64,000 bases of DNA from a virus: positions 1 to 64,000 of IMG/VR virus record IMGVR_UViG_3300032898_000001; one strand, given 5' to 3'. The stretch's first letter is position 1. Each line of letters starts with the position of its first letter. This document shows positions 1-7,629 of this stretch, one piece after another. The translations under genes were made by a program, and so were the position numbers. Under the pieces are notes generated by a model. The model worked only from the letters and a program-made list of their open reading frames with translations. It made no database searches and was not told the DNA's origin.

Positions 1-147
1 CCGCCTGATTCGTTCGACGGGAAGGTTCAGAGACTATGTACGGAGCTCCTCAAATGAGGATGAAGATATAGTCCGATCTGCATGGAAATATGCAGAACTG
101 AGCAGAAATGTCTCAGTCCATCGTATTACACGATGAGTAACAAAATG
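1..147 (+). mobile_element. Group I intron, 3' end (5' part lies outside the window)
   Basis: Seen: a P7-type pairing of gactat (32-37) with atagtc (68-73), enclosing a P8-like hairpin (47-51 with 56-60, loop aaat). Downstream come a P9 hairpin ctgcat/atgcag (78-95) and two further hairpins (actgag/ctcagt, and catcgt/acgatg ending near 135). The string aagatatagtcc is the typical 3' core of phage group I introns and recurs at 1189-1199. The 3' splice point is inferred at about 147, because ending there restores the capsid reading frame; an end at 137 would put an in-frame TAA into the exon. The boundary is uncertain by several bases and the upstream exon is not in the window. Confidence 0.7.
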
Positions 148-171
148 ACCCCGTGTACACCGTCAGTAACT
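148..171 (+). CDS. Major capsid protein, internal mini-exon (about 24 nt)
   Basis: Inferred short exon between two group I introns. With a T supplied by the upstream exon it reads Y-P-V-Y-T-V-S-N plus one T. Joined to position 1302 it continues as Y-R-Y-R-N-K-F-P-R-P-Q in the capsid frame with no stop. The phase fits T|A junctions on both sides, and group I introns need a U at the end of the 5' exon. Boundaries rest on reading frame and core pairing only and may be off by a few nucleotides. Confidence 0.5.
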
Positions 172-1301
172 AGGCGGCCTCAGAGGGTGACCTCTGAGTA
201 AACACCTCGCTGTATCGGTGAATCTCCTTCACGTACACAAGTAGTGATAAGATACCTCTTGTGACAGAGGACAATACCGAGGGAACCCCAGAGCCCGGGG
301 ACTCCGTAGAGACTACACGCGAGGCATCTGCTCCATACCAGGATCTCGATGAGGTCCTTCGTACCGTTCACCACGTTCGTGATCTAGCTAGGTACTACGA
401 CGTCACCGTTTCCGAGATGACGGCCTTGCTGAAACAACGAGGCATCATCCGGTTCACTCGTCGCAGTCAGGTCGACTGGTCTCACCTCAAGCAGCTCTAC
501 GAGGAGCTCCAGTCAATCCCCGCCGTAGCTCGACGACTCGGGACAACCGAGAAGATCACGTATGCGGAGCTAAAAGATCAAGGTATCCAACTGCGATCTC
601 GAGGCCATCTCAAGGGACAGAAAAAGTCCGCTAGCTGGCGAGAGGCCAGTGCCAAGAACTGGGATGATCCAGCTTGGCGAGAAGAACAACGAAGGAAGTG
701 GCTTGAGAAAAGTCAGTCCCGACGAAAGGGACCGGGCGTCTCACCTCTCGAGAAGTTCTTGCACACGGCTCTTCGACAGGCGCGGGTCTCGTTCAACGCG
801 AACGAGGTCGTGCTCGACGGTAGGTACGTGGTCGACGTTTTGCTCACTCAGCGGAACATCGTCATCGAGGTAGACGGAAGCTCTCACTGGCTTCCAGAAG
901 CTCAAAAGAACGACAAGGTCCGCCAAGCTGAACTTGAGCGAGCGGGTTTCATCGTTCGTCGAATCGACCACGTAGACGTCGTCAACAACGCACACGGTTT
1001 CGTTGCTGATCTGATGAATGAGTTTGATCTTCAACCCGAAGAGCATCCTCAATCGCGAGTTCGCAGCGACGCCGAGGCCTTTGGTGATCGAATGAACGCC
1101 CTTCGCTCCGACCCCGAAAAGAGTCGACGATGGCGGGAGAATCTCACTAAGGCACGTCGAGAACGAGCTGAACGAGAACGGCAGATGAAGATATAGTCCG
1201 GTCTGCATGGATCACGTGAAAACATGCAGAGTCAGGCAGAAATGACCTGACCACTCACCCACTCACTGAAAGTCAGTGAAACTCGTGGTGAGGGGTAACA
1301 G
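172..1301 (+). mobile_element. Group I intron with internal homing endonuclease gene, inside the capsid gene
   Basis: Seen: the 3' core motif aagatatagtcc at 1189-1199 followed by P9 (ctgcat/atgcag) and a gtcagg/cctgac hairpin, the same arrangement as in the upstream intron. P7 can form between gacta (311-315) and tagtc (1194-1198), and P8 between atctgc (326-331) and gcagat (1181-1186), so nearly all of the ORF sits in the P8 loop. A strong hairpin ctcagagg/cctctgag lies at about 179-198, just inside the 5' end. Splice sites at 171/172 and 1301/1302 are inferred from frame, the U before the intron and the terminal G. About 1.13 kb long. Confidence 0.7.
261..1196 (+). CDS. Intron-encoded homing endonuclease, Vsr/DUF559-like EDxHD type
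   Basis: 311 aa, GTG start. It would cleave intronless capsid alleles and so spread the intron. The C-terminal half (about residues 165-250) has the PD-(D/E)XK-like core seen in DUF559/Vsr nucleases: V-V-D-V-L-L, then I-V-I-E-V-D-G-S-S-H and a following N-D-K-V-R, matching the Glu-Asp-x-His-Asp pattern of phage EDxHD homing enzymes. Residues 40-70 look like a helix-turn-helix, and about 115-150 is a basic W-R-E rich linker typical of intron-enzyme DNA-binding arms. The gene overlaps the ribozyme: the stop TAG is part of the 3' P7 strand. No Shine-Dalgarno is visible, but TGATAAGAT ends seven bases before the start, so a leaderless transcript is possible. Base composition is lower in GC than the flanking capsid gene, which fits a mobile origin. 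Confidence 0.85.
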   Translation: MTEDNTEGTPEPGDSVETTREASAPYQDLDEVLRTVHHVRDLARYYDVTVSEMTALLKQRGIIRFTRRSQVDWSHLKQLYEELQSIPAVARRLGTTEKITYAELKDQGIQLRSRGHLKGQKKSASWREASAKNWDDPAWREEQRRKWLEKSQSRRKGPGVSPLEKFLHTALRQARVSFNANEVVLDGRYVVDVLLTQRNIVIEVDGSSHWLPEAQKNDKVRQAELERAGFIVRRIDHVDVVNNAHGFVADLMNEFDLQPEEHPQSRVRSDAEAFGDRMNALRSDPEKSRRWRENLTKARRERAERERQMKI

Positions 1302-2632
1302 ATCGCTACCGCAACAAGTTTCCCCGCCCGCAGGGTCAGGGCGTCAGCCGGATGGAGAAGGTGTTCACCGGCATCTCCGGTTCCCAGACCGGGGGCCAGA
1401 GCGTGCTCGACATCTCGATCGACGAGCTCGTCACCCAGACCAACAACAACGCCGGCTTCGGCACCTGGCCGCTCAACCTGCCGCAGGCGGGCAGCCAGAC
1501 CGAAGTCAACCTCAACGTCCCGTACCGGTTCTTCGGTCTGACCGAGCAGCTGTCCTGGCTCGCTCAGTTCGCTGGCCAGGGCTTCGAGGACATCTCGGCA
1601 CTCGCCAACCTCATCCTCCTGCAGGAGATGATGCTCGGCGAGGAATACCAGATGATCGCCGGCACCTCGGTGCCACTGGCCACCCCGGCCGCGCCGACCA
1701 TCACCCTGCGCACCGCCGGCTCCAACGAGACCGCCTTCACCACCGGCACGCTCACCGTGGAGGTCACGGGCGCGAACTACTGGGGTGAGACCGCGGCCTC
1801 CGCGGCCAGCAACAGCGTCACCGTCGGGGCCGGCCAGGTCGTCGACGTCACCATCTCCCCGGTGGCCGGCGCCCTGTTCTACAACCTGTACACCAACAAC
1901 GCCAGCGCCGGCTACAAGCAGCAGGTCACCAACGTCGGCGGCATCCGCTACACCCTGCAGGGCACCGCGTCGACCACCGGCACCGCGCCGGCCGCCGACA
2001 CCGGCACCAGCAAGGGCACCCGGATGGAGGGCGTCATCCCGACGCTCACCGGCCTGTCCGCCCAGGGCGGCATCTACCCGGCCGGCTGGCAGGGTGGCTA
2101 CGTCAACAACGCCGTCGGCTCGACCCTCAACTACAGCACCATCAACACCGTGCTGAAGGCCCTGTGGGCGACCAGCGGCAACAACCCGGGCTCGTTCAAG
2201 GCCGACCCGGCGGAGCTCATCTCCTCCGGCGTCGACATCGCGAACCTGTCCGACGACGTCATCGCCCAGGGCTCCGCTACCAACTACCGGTTGTTCATCC
2301 AGCAGTCGGAGACCGGCGGCGTCCAGACCGGTGCGGCCGTGGACGAGTTCCGCAACCCGCTCACCCGGTCCATCATGAAGCTGGTCGTGCACCCCTGGTA
2401 CCAGCAGGGCAACGCCGACCTGCTGACCTACCAGCTGCCGCAGACCTGGACCAACGTCGCCAACGCGTGGGAGATGACCTGCGTCCAGGACTACGTCTCC
2501 ATCGCCTGGCCAGTCATCGACGCGACCTTCCGCTACTCGATCTTCCTGTACGGTGCCATGGTCGCGCACGCCCCGCAGTACTCCGCCCACCTCGGCGGCC
2601 TGCAGTCCAGCAACACCACTCCGTACGCCTGA
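1302..2632 (+). CDS. Major capsid protein, 3' exon
   Basis: About 443 codons continuing the capsid frame from the intron junction; an internal ATG at 1352 is not the real start. Assigned as the head shell protein from its position before the connector and tail genes and from its character: acidic, beta-rich, with the start of the exon rich in Arg, Asn, Phe and Pro. Residues corresponding to about 1690-2010 form a Thr/Ala/Gly-rich beta domain that looks like an Ig/FN3-type insertion (pattern P-A-A-P-T-I-T-L near its start, L-F-Y-N-L-Y-T-N in the middle), probably exposed on the capsid surface. The C-terminal part continues with F-R-N-P-L-T and a W-rich segment. No database comparison was possible; scaffold or other head proteins are less likely given length and context. 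Confidence 0.7.
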
Positions 2633-2645
2633 TCGACGACGTGAG

Positions 2646-2673
2646 GCCCGGTCCCACTTCCCCGGGACCGGGC
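2646..2673 (+). terminator. Hairpin after the capsid gene
   Basis: A 10-bp perfect stem gcccggtccc/gggaccgggc with an 8-nt loop lies 13 bases after the capsid stop and ahead of the next ribosome binding site. There is no clean T-run (tctcatctc follows), so it is probably a leaky terminator or an mRNA 3' end stabiliser that separates high capsid expression from the downstream genes. Confidence 0.5.
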
Positions 2674-2701
2674 TCTCATCTCACCTCAGAAAGGAAACAT
2701 C

Positions 2702-3037
2702 GTGGCCATCTTCGAAGGTGACGTTGGGGCGCGCCAGTCGACCAGCGTCAAGTCCACCACGGCCGTGGCGGTCTTCCTGCTGTCGCAGACCTCCACGGCT
2801 CCCAACAACTCGTGGACGATCCTCACCACCACCCAGAACTACACGGTCATCAACACGGGGGCCAACCCGTGCTGGGTGGGCACGTCCACCTCGGTCACCG
2901 CGGCCACCGGCTTCCGGCTCGGTTCCGGCGAGCAGCTGACCGTCAACGGCACCGTGCACAAGCTGGCTGCCTGCGCCAGCGCCGCGGCCCCGACCACGGT
3001 CATCGCCGGCCTGGCCACTCAGTCCCCGGTGGTGTGA
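2702..3037 (+). CDS. Small beta protein A, putative capsid decoration protein
   Basis: 111 aa, GTG start behind gaaaggaaac. First of three paralogues in this region. The core, residues 50-90, reads V-I-N-T-G-A-N-P-C-W-V-G followed by a T-G-F-R-L-G-S-G-E-Q segment. The same pattern (NTG-NP-hydrophobic-G, then T/N-G-F/L-x-L) recurs in the proteins at 3039 and 4596. No signal peptide or membrane segment. Position directly after the capsid gene and the all-beta character suggest a head decoration or head fibre protein; this is inference. The stop is separated by one base from the next GTG start, so the genes are coupled. Confidence 0.5.
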   Translation: MAIFEGDVGARQSTSVKSTTAVAVFLLSQTSTAPNNSWTILTTTQNYTVINTGANPCWVGTSTSVTAATGFRLGSGEQLTVNGTVHKLAACASAAAPTTVIAGLATQSPVV

Positions 3038-3038
3038 C

Positions 3039-3545
3039 GTGTCGACCCGGATCAACGTGGTACCCGTCGGCCTGGCGGCGGCCGCGGTCTTCACCCCTCC
3101 CGCCGGATCGGGTCGACCGCACGCCGTCATCCACAACTCGGGACCGGGAACCGTCTACCTGGGTCAGGCATCGGTCACGGCCCAGAACGGGCTGCCGTTG
3201 AGGGCGAAGGAGCAGATCGAGTTCCCCTTCGCTCTCGACACGATCTACGCCTGCTCGGGTGGGCTCACTCTCAGTGGCACGGTCACGACCACGACCACCG
3301 CGGCGGTGACGCACGGCGCGTCCACCGTCGTGGCGGTCACGGCGATCACCGGTTTCGCGGCCGGCCAGACCGTGCAGGTCGGGGCGGGCACGTCGGCCGA
3401 GACCCTGACGATCTCGGCGACCAGCACCGCGCCGTCTCTCAAGTTCACCACCAAGCCGGCGTACGACCACGCCTCCGGCGTGACCGTGGCCCAGGTGACC
3501 ACCGGCGCCGTCGGCACCCTCAAGGTCACCGGCGGTCTCAGCTGA
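3039..3545 (+). CDS. Small beta protein B with an added repeat-type beta module
   Basis: 168 aa, GTG start. The N-terminal 85 residues match paralogue A: I-H-N-S-G-P-G-T-V-Y-L-G, then Q-N-G-L-P-L. Residues about 85-165 carry a second module (T-T-T-A-A-V-T-H-G, G-F-A-A-G-Q-T-V-Q-V-G-A-G-T, then a D-H-A-S-G-V end) that is also found inside the connector at 6137 and the tail tube protein at 7905. Probably a virion surface protein on the capsid. No catalytic motif is visible. Confidence 0.5.
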   Translation: MSTRINVVPVGLAAAAVFTPPAGSGRPHAVIHNSGPGTVYLGQASVTAQNGLPLRAKEQIEFPFALDTIYACSGGLTLSGTVTTTTTAAVTHGASTVVAVTAITGFAAGQTVQVGAGTSAETLTISATSTAPSLKFTTKPAYDHASGVTVAQVTTGAVGTLKVTGGLS

Positions 3546-3642
3546 CCTGAAGATCGCCGTCGCCCGTGGCTGTCTCAACGTGGTACGAGATATAGTGAGG
3601 CCAGGAGCAGAGCCGTCTTCTCCCGGAACCGAGCGAGGTCGA

Positions 3643-4296
3643 GTGCCAGAAGGACAGGCAGCCACGGGCGTCGAGACGCCGCCACCCGCTCCCCAGCAGA
3701 CCAGCATCAACCTGATCTGCATCAAGATCATCTGGATGGGAGCCAGCGAGGCGAAACGCAAGGTCGCCTCGATGAACGCCCCGTTCCACGACATCGCGAT
3801 CTTCCCCGAGCCCGACTATCCCAAGGGCCGCAAGGGACTCACGATCTCGCGGGCCTGGGAGCAGATGCACGGCCCGGACGACGCCGGCCTGCTCATCCTC
3901 GACGGGGACGTCGCGATCGACCCGGTCGATCTCAACACCATGGTCCAGCACGTCGCGTCCGACCGCGAGGCCGTCTGGGTCGCTCCCGTGAAGCTCTGGC
4001 CCAAGTCCACCCACCTGGCCGCCTGGGTGTGGGGACACCGCAAGGCACCGCCTCCCGGGATGACCCAGCAGGACGACGTCATGCGGTTCTGGCAGCAGGA
4101 CATCGACGACCCGCGGTGGTGGACTTTTAATTTCACATACATTCCGCGCAGTCTCGTTGTGAAGGCGCAAGAGGCCGGGCTCGAGACCTGGCACTACCCG
4201 AACGTGGACAAGAACTTTCACGAGCTGGCCACCGAGCTCAACTACCGCGTCAAGGTCGTCCGCGGTGACTGCCACCCGCGCCATATCAATTTTTAA
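3643..4296 (+). CDS. Putative GT-A type glycosyltransferase
   Basis: About 217 aa from a GTG at 3643, preceded by gagcgagg. The frame is open from 3580, but the extra 21 residues are low-complexity and I prefer the later start. Seen: an early beta strand S-I-N-L-I-C-I-K-I, then an acidic motif L-I-L-D-G-D-V-A-I-D near the middle. This resembles the metal-binding D-x-D region of GT2/GT-A enzymes, where it holds the nucleotide sugar. The C-terminal half has W-rich segments (R-W-W-T-F-N-F-T-Y) that could contact acceptor sugar. It sits among head genes, so the target may be a capsid protein or, less likely, modified DNA or host surface. Family assignment is by motif only. Confidence 0.55.
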   Translation: MPEGQAATGVETPPPAPQQTSINLICIKIIWMGASEAKRKVASMNAPFHDIAIFPEPDYPKGRKGLTISRAWEQMHGPDDAGLLILDGDVAIDPVDLNTMVQHVASDREAVWVAPVKLWPKSTHLAAWVWGHRKAPPPGMTQQDDVMRFWQQDIDDPRWWTFNFTYIPRSLVVKAQEAGLETWHYPNVDKNFHELATELNYRVKVVRGDCHPRHINF

Positions 4297-4311
4297 TCTT
4301 GGGAGGTCCCG

Positions 4312-4599
4312 ATGAGCAAGCGAGTCAACCTCCCGCCCGGCTGCGACGGCCTCAACATGGAGGACGGCACCCGGTACACGGCGAGTCAGGCCGGGGGCAC
4401 CGTCACGGTCGCCGACCGCCACGCCCGCGCCGTCACGAAGCTCGCGACCGGCGGCGACGGGGGCCTCGTCGACGGCCGGTTCAAGGGCTTCCTCGGCACG
4501 AAGAAGGGGCGCTGGTGCCCGACGTGCATCCGCGTCTGGAACGCCTGGAACACCACCTGCCCCAAGTGCGACGGTGAGACCGTGGAGGACACGCTGTGA
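4312..4599 (+). CDS. Zinc-ribbon protein
   Basis: 95 aa, ATG behind a good gggaggtcc site. The C-terminal 30 residues have two C-x-x-C knuckles (W-C-P-T-C and C-P-K-C, 12 residues apart with N-A-W-N between), a small zinc ribbon similar to RanBP2-type fingers. The N-terminal part is a short hydrophilic domain with no recognised motif. It overlaps the next gene by four bases (GTGA). Function unknown; the conserved position between head genes suggests a virion or assembly role. Confidence 0.6.
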   Translation: MSKRVNLPPGCDGLNMEDGTRYTASQAGGTVTVADRHARAVTKLATGGDGGLVDGRFKGFLGTKKGRWCPTCIRVWNAWNTTCPKCDGETVEDTL

Positions 4600-4874
4600 T
4601 CGACATCAACCAGATCGCTCTGTCAACGGCCGCGTCGACTCGGATCACCCCAATTCCCGGTGGCACCGGCAGCGTCACGCTGGTCAACACGGGTACCAAC
4701 CCGGTCTATATCGGGCTCAGCTCGGCCGTGACCATCACCAACGGCTTCTCCCTGGCCGCCAGCTCCCCGCCGGTCGTCTTCCCCACCTTCGACAGCTCCA
4801 AGCCGCAGGTGCTGTGGGCGATCTCGAAGACCGGCGCGTCGAGCATCGGGTTCATCGTCTCCAACGCGCACTGA
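4596..4874 (+). CDS. Small beta protein C, paralogue of A and B
   Basis: 92 aa, GTG start overlapping the upstream stop. Carries the same core as the proteins at 2702 and 3039: L-V-N-T-G-T-N-P-V-Y-I-G, then T-N-G-F-S-L, then a V-V-F-P strand and I-G-F-I-V near the end. Shortest of the three and close to the minimal fold. Last gene before a bidirectional terminator. Confidence 0.5.
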   Translation: MIDINQIALSTAASTRITPIPGGTGSVTLVNTGTNPVYIGLSSAVTITNGFSLAASSPPVVFPTFDSSKPQVLWAISKTGASSIGFIVSNAH

Positions 4875-4876
4875 AA

Positions 4877-4913
4877 GAGCCCCGCCTCCTCATTGGGGAA
4901 GAAGGCGGGGCTC
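4877..4913. terminator. Bidirectional terminator between convergent genes
   Basis: Perfect 10-bp stem gagccccgcc (4877-4886) with ggcggggctc (4904-4913). It lies between the plus-strand head genes and the convergent minus-strand gene ending at 4963. Confidence 0.7.
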
Positions 4914-4962
4914 GGTAGGCGACCCGCGAGCGGTCTCGGCGGGACTCAAGCGGGTCGCGTGG

Positions 4963-5310
4963 TCAAGAGGTCTTGGCGTTGGCCGGCCAGAACGCGTCGA
5001 TCTCGGTCTCGGGAACGACGTACTCCGACCGCTTGAAGACCCGGCGAGACGCGACGGGCACCCCGTCGACCGTCGCGGTCTGAGCGGTCCCAATCAGGCG
5101 CCGCATCTGGTTGAGGGCCAGGGTCTTCTGATTCTTCCAGTACTCCTCGGCCATCAGCGCGTAGCGGTAGGCGTCCCTCAGCTCGGCCGGGACCTCCTGG
5201 CTGGTGCCCTTCACCACGTCGGGAAACTGGGCCTTGAGCTGGTTCTGCTCTTCCTCGGCCGTCAGGCCAACCGGAGCCTGCAGGATCAGCGGTTCGTGAG
5301 TCTGGGTCAT
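4963..5310 (-). CDS. Hypothetical protein resembling the C-terminal part of YqaJ-type nucleases
   Basis: 115 aa from the ATG at 5310, chosen because gagggaga lies just upstream and because the promoter at 5342-5370 places transcription start near 5335, leaving the longer reading (to 5346) mostly untranscribed. The segment Y-R-Y-A-L-M-A-E-E-Y-W-K-N-Q-K followed by G-T-A-Q-T-A-T-V-D-G-V-P-V is like the helical tail plus small beta hairpin found at the end of phage YqaJ-like exonucleases, but no catalytic residues are present. It may bind DNA or a nuclease partner. A single early gene embedded, opposite in strand, in the late block. Confidence 0.55.
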   Translation of the reverse strand: MTQTHEPLILQAPVGLTAEEEQNQLKAQFPDVVKGTSQEVPAELRDAYRYALMAEEYWKNQKTLALNQMRRLIGTAQTATVDGVPVASRRVFKRSEYVVPETEIDAFWPANAKTS

Positions 5311-5341
5311 TCGGGATCTCCCTCTTCTCGTTCCTGAGACC

Positions 5342-5370
5342 ACCATACCACCGAGCCGTCAAAAAGTAAA
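5342..5370 (-). promoter_or_regulatory. Phage-type promoter (TTTACT-17-TATGGT)
   Basis: On the minus strand: TTTACT (5370-5365), 17-nt spacer, TGgTATGGT with the -10 at 5347-5342. Member of the recurrent promoter family of this phage; drives the gene at 4963-5310. Confidence 0.75.
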
Positions 5371-5385
5371 CAGAGAGGATCAGTT

Positions 5386-5937
5386 ATGACCGTGTACGCG
5401 CGAAGCGACGTCATGAGCGTTTCGCTGTCCCACGAGCACGGGGGGTGTGGAGCCACGCACTCGCGTCCGGTGACCCACGGCGCCCCGGCACAGTCCTGGG
5501 GCCTGGACTGCCCCGCCTGCGAGAACCACCTCCGCTCCGACCCTCACTGGAGCATCAACCTCTCCGAGGTCCCGGAGACCCCCGACGAGGAGCGCACTCG
5601 CCTCGACCGGGAGAAGAAGGGCCAGACCAACCAGCAGGACCTGCTCGTGGCGGCCATCCTGGCCATCGCTCAGTCCCAGCAGGAGCTTCCGGACAACCTG
5701 GCCAAGGCCATCGCCGCCCTGAGCGAGGCCCGTGAGGCCCAGGAACCGGTCGTCACGCACGCCGAGTCAGCGAGCGACACCGCTCCCGACTCGGCCAACG
5801 AGCCCGATCCCGAGCCAGACCTCAACAAGCTGAAGGTCCCGGAACTGCGAGACCTGGCCGCGTCCCGGAACCTGGACACCGGCGGCACCCGAGCCGACCT
5901 GCTCGAGCGCCTACAGGCCGGCGACACCGAGGACTGA
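5386..5937 (+). CDS. SAP-domain protein with N-terminal Cys/His knuckle
   Basis: 183 aa, ATG after agaggatcagtt. The C-terminal 35 residues (L-N-K-L-K-V-P-E-L-R-D-L-A then G-G-T-R-A-D-L-L-E-R-L) are a clear SAP helix-loop-helix, a small nucleic-acid binding fold. Residues 20-45 contain H-E-H-G-G-C-G and C-P-A-C, likely metal-binding. Between them is a Glu/Gln-rich helical stretch and an acidic linker. Proteins of this build commonly lie between capsid and connector genes in actinophages, often called head-tail connector accessory proteins; its exact role is not known. Confidence 0.65.
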   Translation: MTVYARSDVMSVSLSHEHGGCGATHSRPVTHGAPAQSWGLDCPACENHLRSDPHWSINLSEVPETPDEERTRLDREKKGQTNQQDLLVAAILAIAQSQQELPDNLAKAIAALSEAREAQEPVVTHAESASDTAPDSANEPDPEPDLNKLKVPELRDLAASRNLDTGGTRADLLERLQAGDTED

Positions 5938-5940
5938 TCC

Positions 5941-6126
5941 TTGAGTCGGCGCGGCATCTGCGGGCGCTGCGGCACCGTCCGCCGCGGCACGCGAGCCGCG
6001 CCGACTCAACCGATCACGAGTTGCCTCGACTGCGCCACCCCGCTCTGTCTCAAGCACGCCATCTGGCAGACCGACCGCGTCGGGTACATCTGCCGCAAGT
6101 GTCTTCAGTCTCAGGAAGGTCGGTGA
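5941..6126 (+). CDS. Small Cys-rich zinc-binding protein
   Basis: 61 aa with a TTG start three bases after the upstream stop. Contains C-x-x-C three times (C-G-R-C, C-L-D-C and C-R-K-C) plus an extra Cys and His, so it probably folds around two zinc ions. No further similarity recognised. Too short for more to be said. Confidence 0.5.
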   Translation: MSRRGICGRCGTVRRGTRAAPTQPITSCLDCATPLCLKHAIWQTDRVGYICRKCLQSQEGR

Positions 6127-6136
6127 CGAGGTGGTG

Positions 6137-7093
6137 ATGCCCGCGACGCTTCCCGTGGGGCCGCTGACGCCGTACGTCACGCCCGACATCCTCATGAACG
6201 CTCCCACCGGTATCTCGTGGTCCACGATCCCTCCCGGCCGGAACGTCACGGACGAGCAGCGGTACGCCGAGGCCCTCAACATCTGCATGCGCGCGACCGG
6301 CATGGCCGACTCGTACTGCAACCAGCCACTGCGCGCCACCCTCGACACCGAGTACCAGTCGGGCCCGGACTTCCGCATCACGTACCAGCAGGCCACGGGC
6401 AACACGCGGGTCATCCTGCAGCGTTGGCCGGTCCTGGCCATCACCGGGGTCGCGGTCAGCCCCAACACGTTCCCTCGCAGCTGGACCACGGTGCCCAGCG
6501 GGTACTACGACGTGGAGCACCCCGTCATCGGCCTCTACGGCACCTCGGCCCCGTCCGCCGCCGGTGAGGGTGGTCAGTCCATCCTGATCGGTCCCGGGTT
6601 CGTCAACTGGGGCCTCGGTCGCAACGGCTTCTGGGTCAAGACCACGTACGTCAACGGCTGGCCGCACACCTCCCTGACCGCGGCCGCAAACGCCGGCGAC
6701 ACCACGCTGCAGGTCGACGACTGCACCGGCTGGGCCACGGTCTCCGAGTCCCTGGGCAGCACCGGGGTCACCGGCGTCATCTACGACTCGGGAAGCCAGG
6801 AGACCGCTCAGGCCATCTCCACCAGCGCCGTGGCCGGTCCCGGGGTCGTCACCCTGGCCAACCCCCTCACCTTCGACCACGACCAGGGAGTCCTGTTCAC
6901 CAGCCTTCCGGAGTCGGTCATGTGGGGCGTCATCCTCTTCGGGGCCAGCCAGGCCCTCACCCGCGGCGCCACGGCCACCACCGTGCAGCAGATCCCGGGA
7001 GGCGGCGGCTCCTCCGGGACGGGGCCGGCCAAGGCGAGCTCCCTGGCCGACCAGGCCCAGGGCTACCTCGCCCCTTTCCGGCGGGTGATCTGA
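6137..7093 (+). CDS. Putative head-tail connector (adaptor) protein
   Basis: 318 aa from ATG 6137, preceded by gagg at the right distance (GTG at 6131 is an alternative). The N-terminal 90 residues are helical with an A-L-N-I-C-M-R-A-T-G segment, as in gp6/Ad1-type adaptor rings. The middle is beta-rich and includes (about residues 175-255) the module T-T-L-Q-V-D then L-T-F-D-H-D-Q-G-V also found in the proteins at 3039 and 7905. Gly-rich near the C terminus. Order in the operon (capsid, connector, completion, tail tube) supports the call. Overlaps the next start as TGATG. Confidence 0.55.
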   Translation: MPATLPVGPLTPYVTPDILMNAPTGISWSTIPPGRNVTDEQRYAEALNICMRATGMADSYCNQPLRATLDTEYQSGPDFRITYQQATGNTRVILQRWPVLAITGVAVSPNTFPRSWTTVPSGYYDVEHPVIGLYGTSAPSAAGEGGQSILIGPGFVNWGLGRNGFWVKTTYVNGWPHTSLTAAANAGDTTLQVDDCTGWATVSESLGSTGVTGVIYDSGSQETAQAISTSAVAGPGVVTLANPLTFDHDQGVLFTSLPESVMWGVILFGASQALTRGATATTVQQIPGGGGSSGTGPAKASSLADQAQGYLAPFRRVI

Positions 7094-7617
7094 TGCCGAT
7101 CGTCACCGCGCAGGTCTACATCAACAACCTGCTCAACGGCCTCGTCTGGCCTCCCGCGATGACGAACGTGCCGGCACTCGAGTCCCAGATCACCCCGCTC
7201 GACCCGCAGGTCGAGGCCCAGGTCCCGCAGGCCTACGTCTGGCCCACCCGGGGCAAGGAATCACGGGACCCGAAGAAGGGCGGCACCGTTCCGCGAGCCG
7301 CGTCCTTCGGGGCCCCGTCCGGTCTCAAGTCCGAGGTGCACAACCTCGGGGTCTGGCTCGTCTGGTTCGGGGCCGACACGGACCAAGACGCCGACAACCT
7401 CTTCCCGGGCATGGTCGACTGGGTCATGGTCCAGCTCCGGTCCACCGAGGACCCGACCCCGATCCAGACCGACCCGTGGTCCGGCATCCAGAGCTACCTT
7501 CTCGACATCGGGGAGGACATGGACTACGAGATCACTCTTCGAAGCCTGCTCGAGCAGCGGTACGACCGCTACGACGCGCTGATCACGTTGACGGTCAGCG
7601 AGGTCTTTCCCGCCTAG
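7093..7617 (+). CDS. Putative head-tail joining or tail terminator protein
   Basis: 174 aa; ATG overlaps the upstream stop (TGATG), so it is translationally coupled. Contains W-L-V-W-F and a V-W-P-T-R-G-K segment, with the C terminus Y-E-I-T-L-R-S-L-L-E-Q-R-Y-D. Size and position fit a neck or tail-terminator protein. No motif proves this. Confidence 0.45.
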   Translation: MPIVTAQVYINNLLNGLVWPPAMTNVPALESQITPLDPQVEAQVPQAYVWPTRGKESRDPKKGGTVPRAASFGAPSGLKSEVHNLGVWLVWFGADTDQDADNLFPGMVDWVMVQLRSTEDPTPIQTDPWSGIQSYLLDIGEDMDYEITLRSLLEQRYDRYDALITLTVSEVFPA

Positions 7618-7629
7618 TAAAGGAGCCGT

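Noticed and set aside
3585-3597. gagatatagtgagg as a third intron core or a promoter
   Set aside because: No P7 partner and no P9 hairpins are nearby, and no -35 at the right distance; the frame downstream is better started at 3643.
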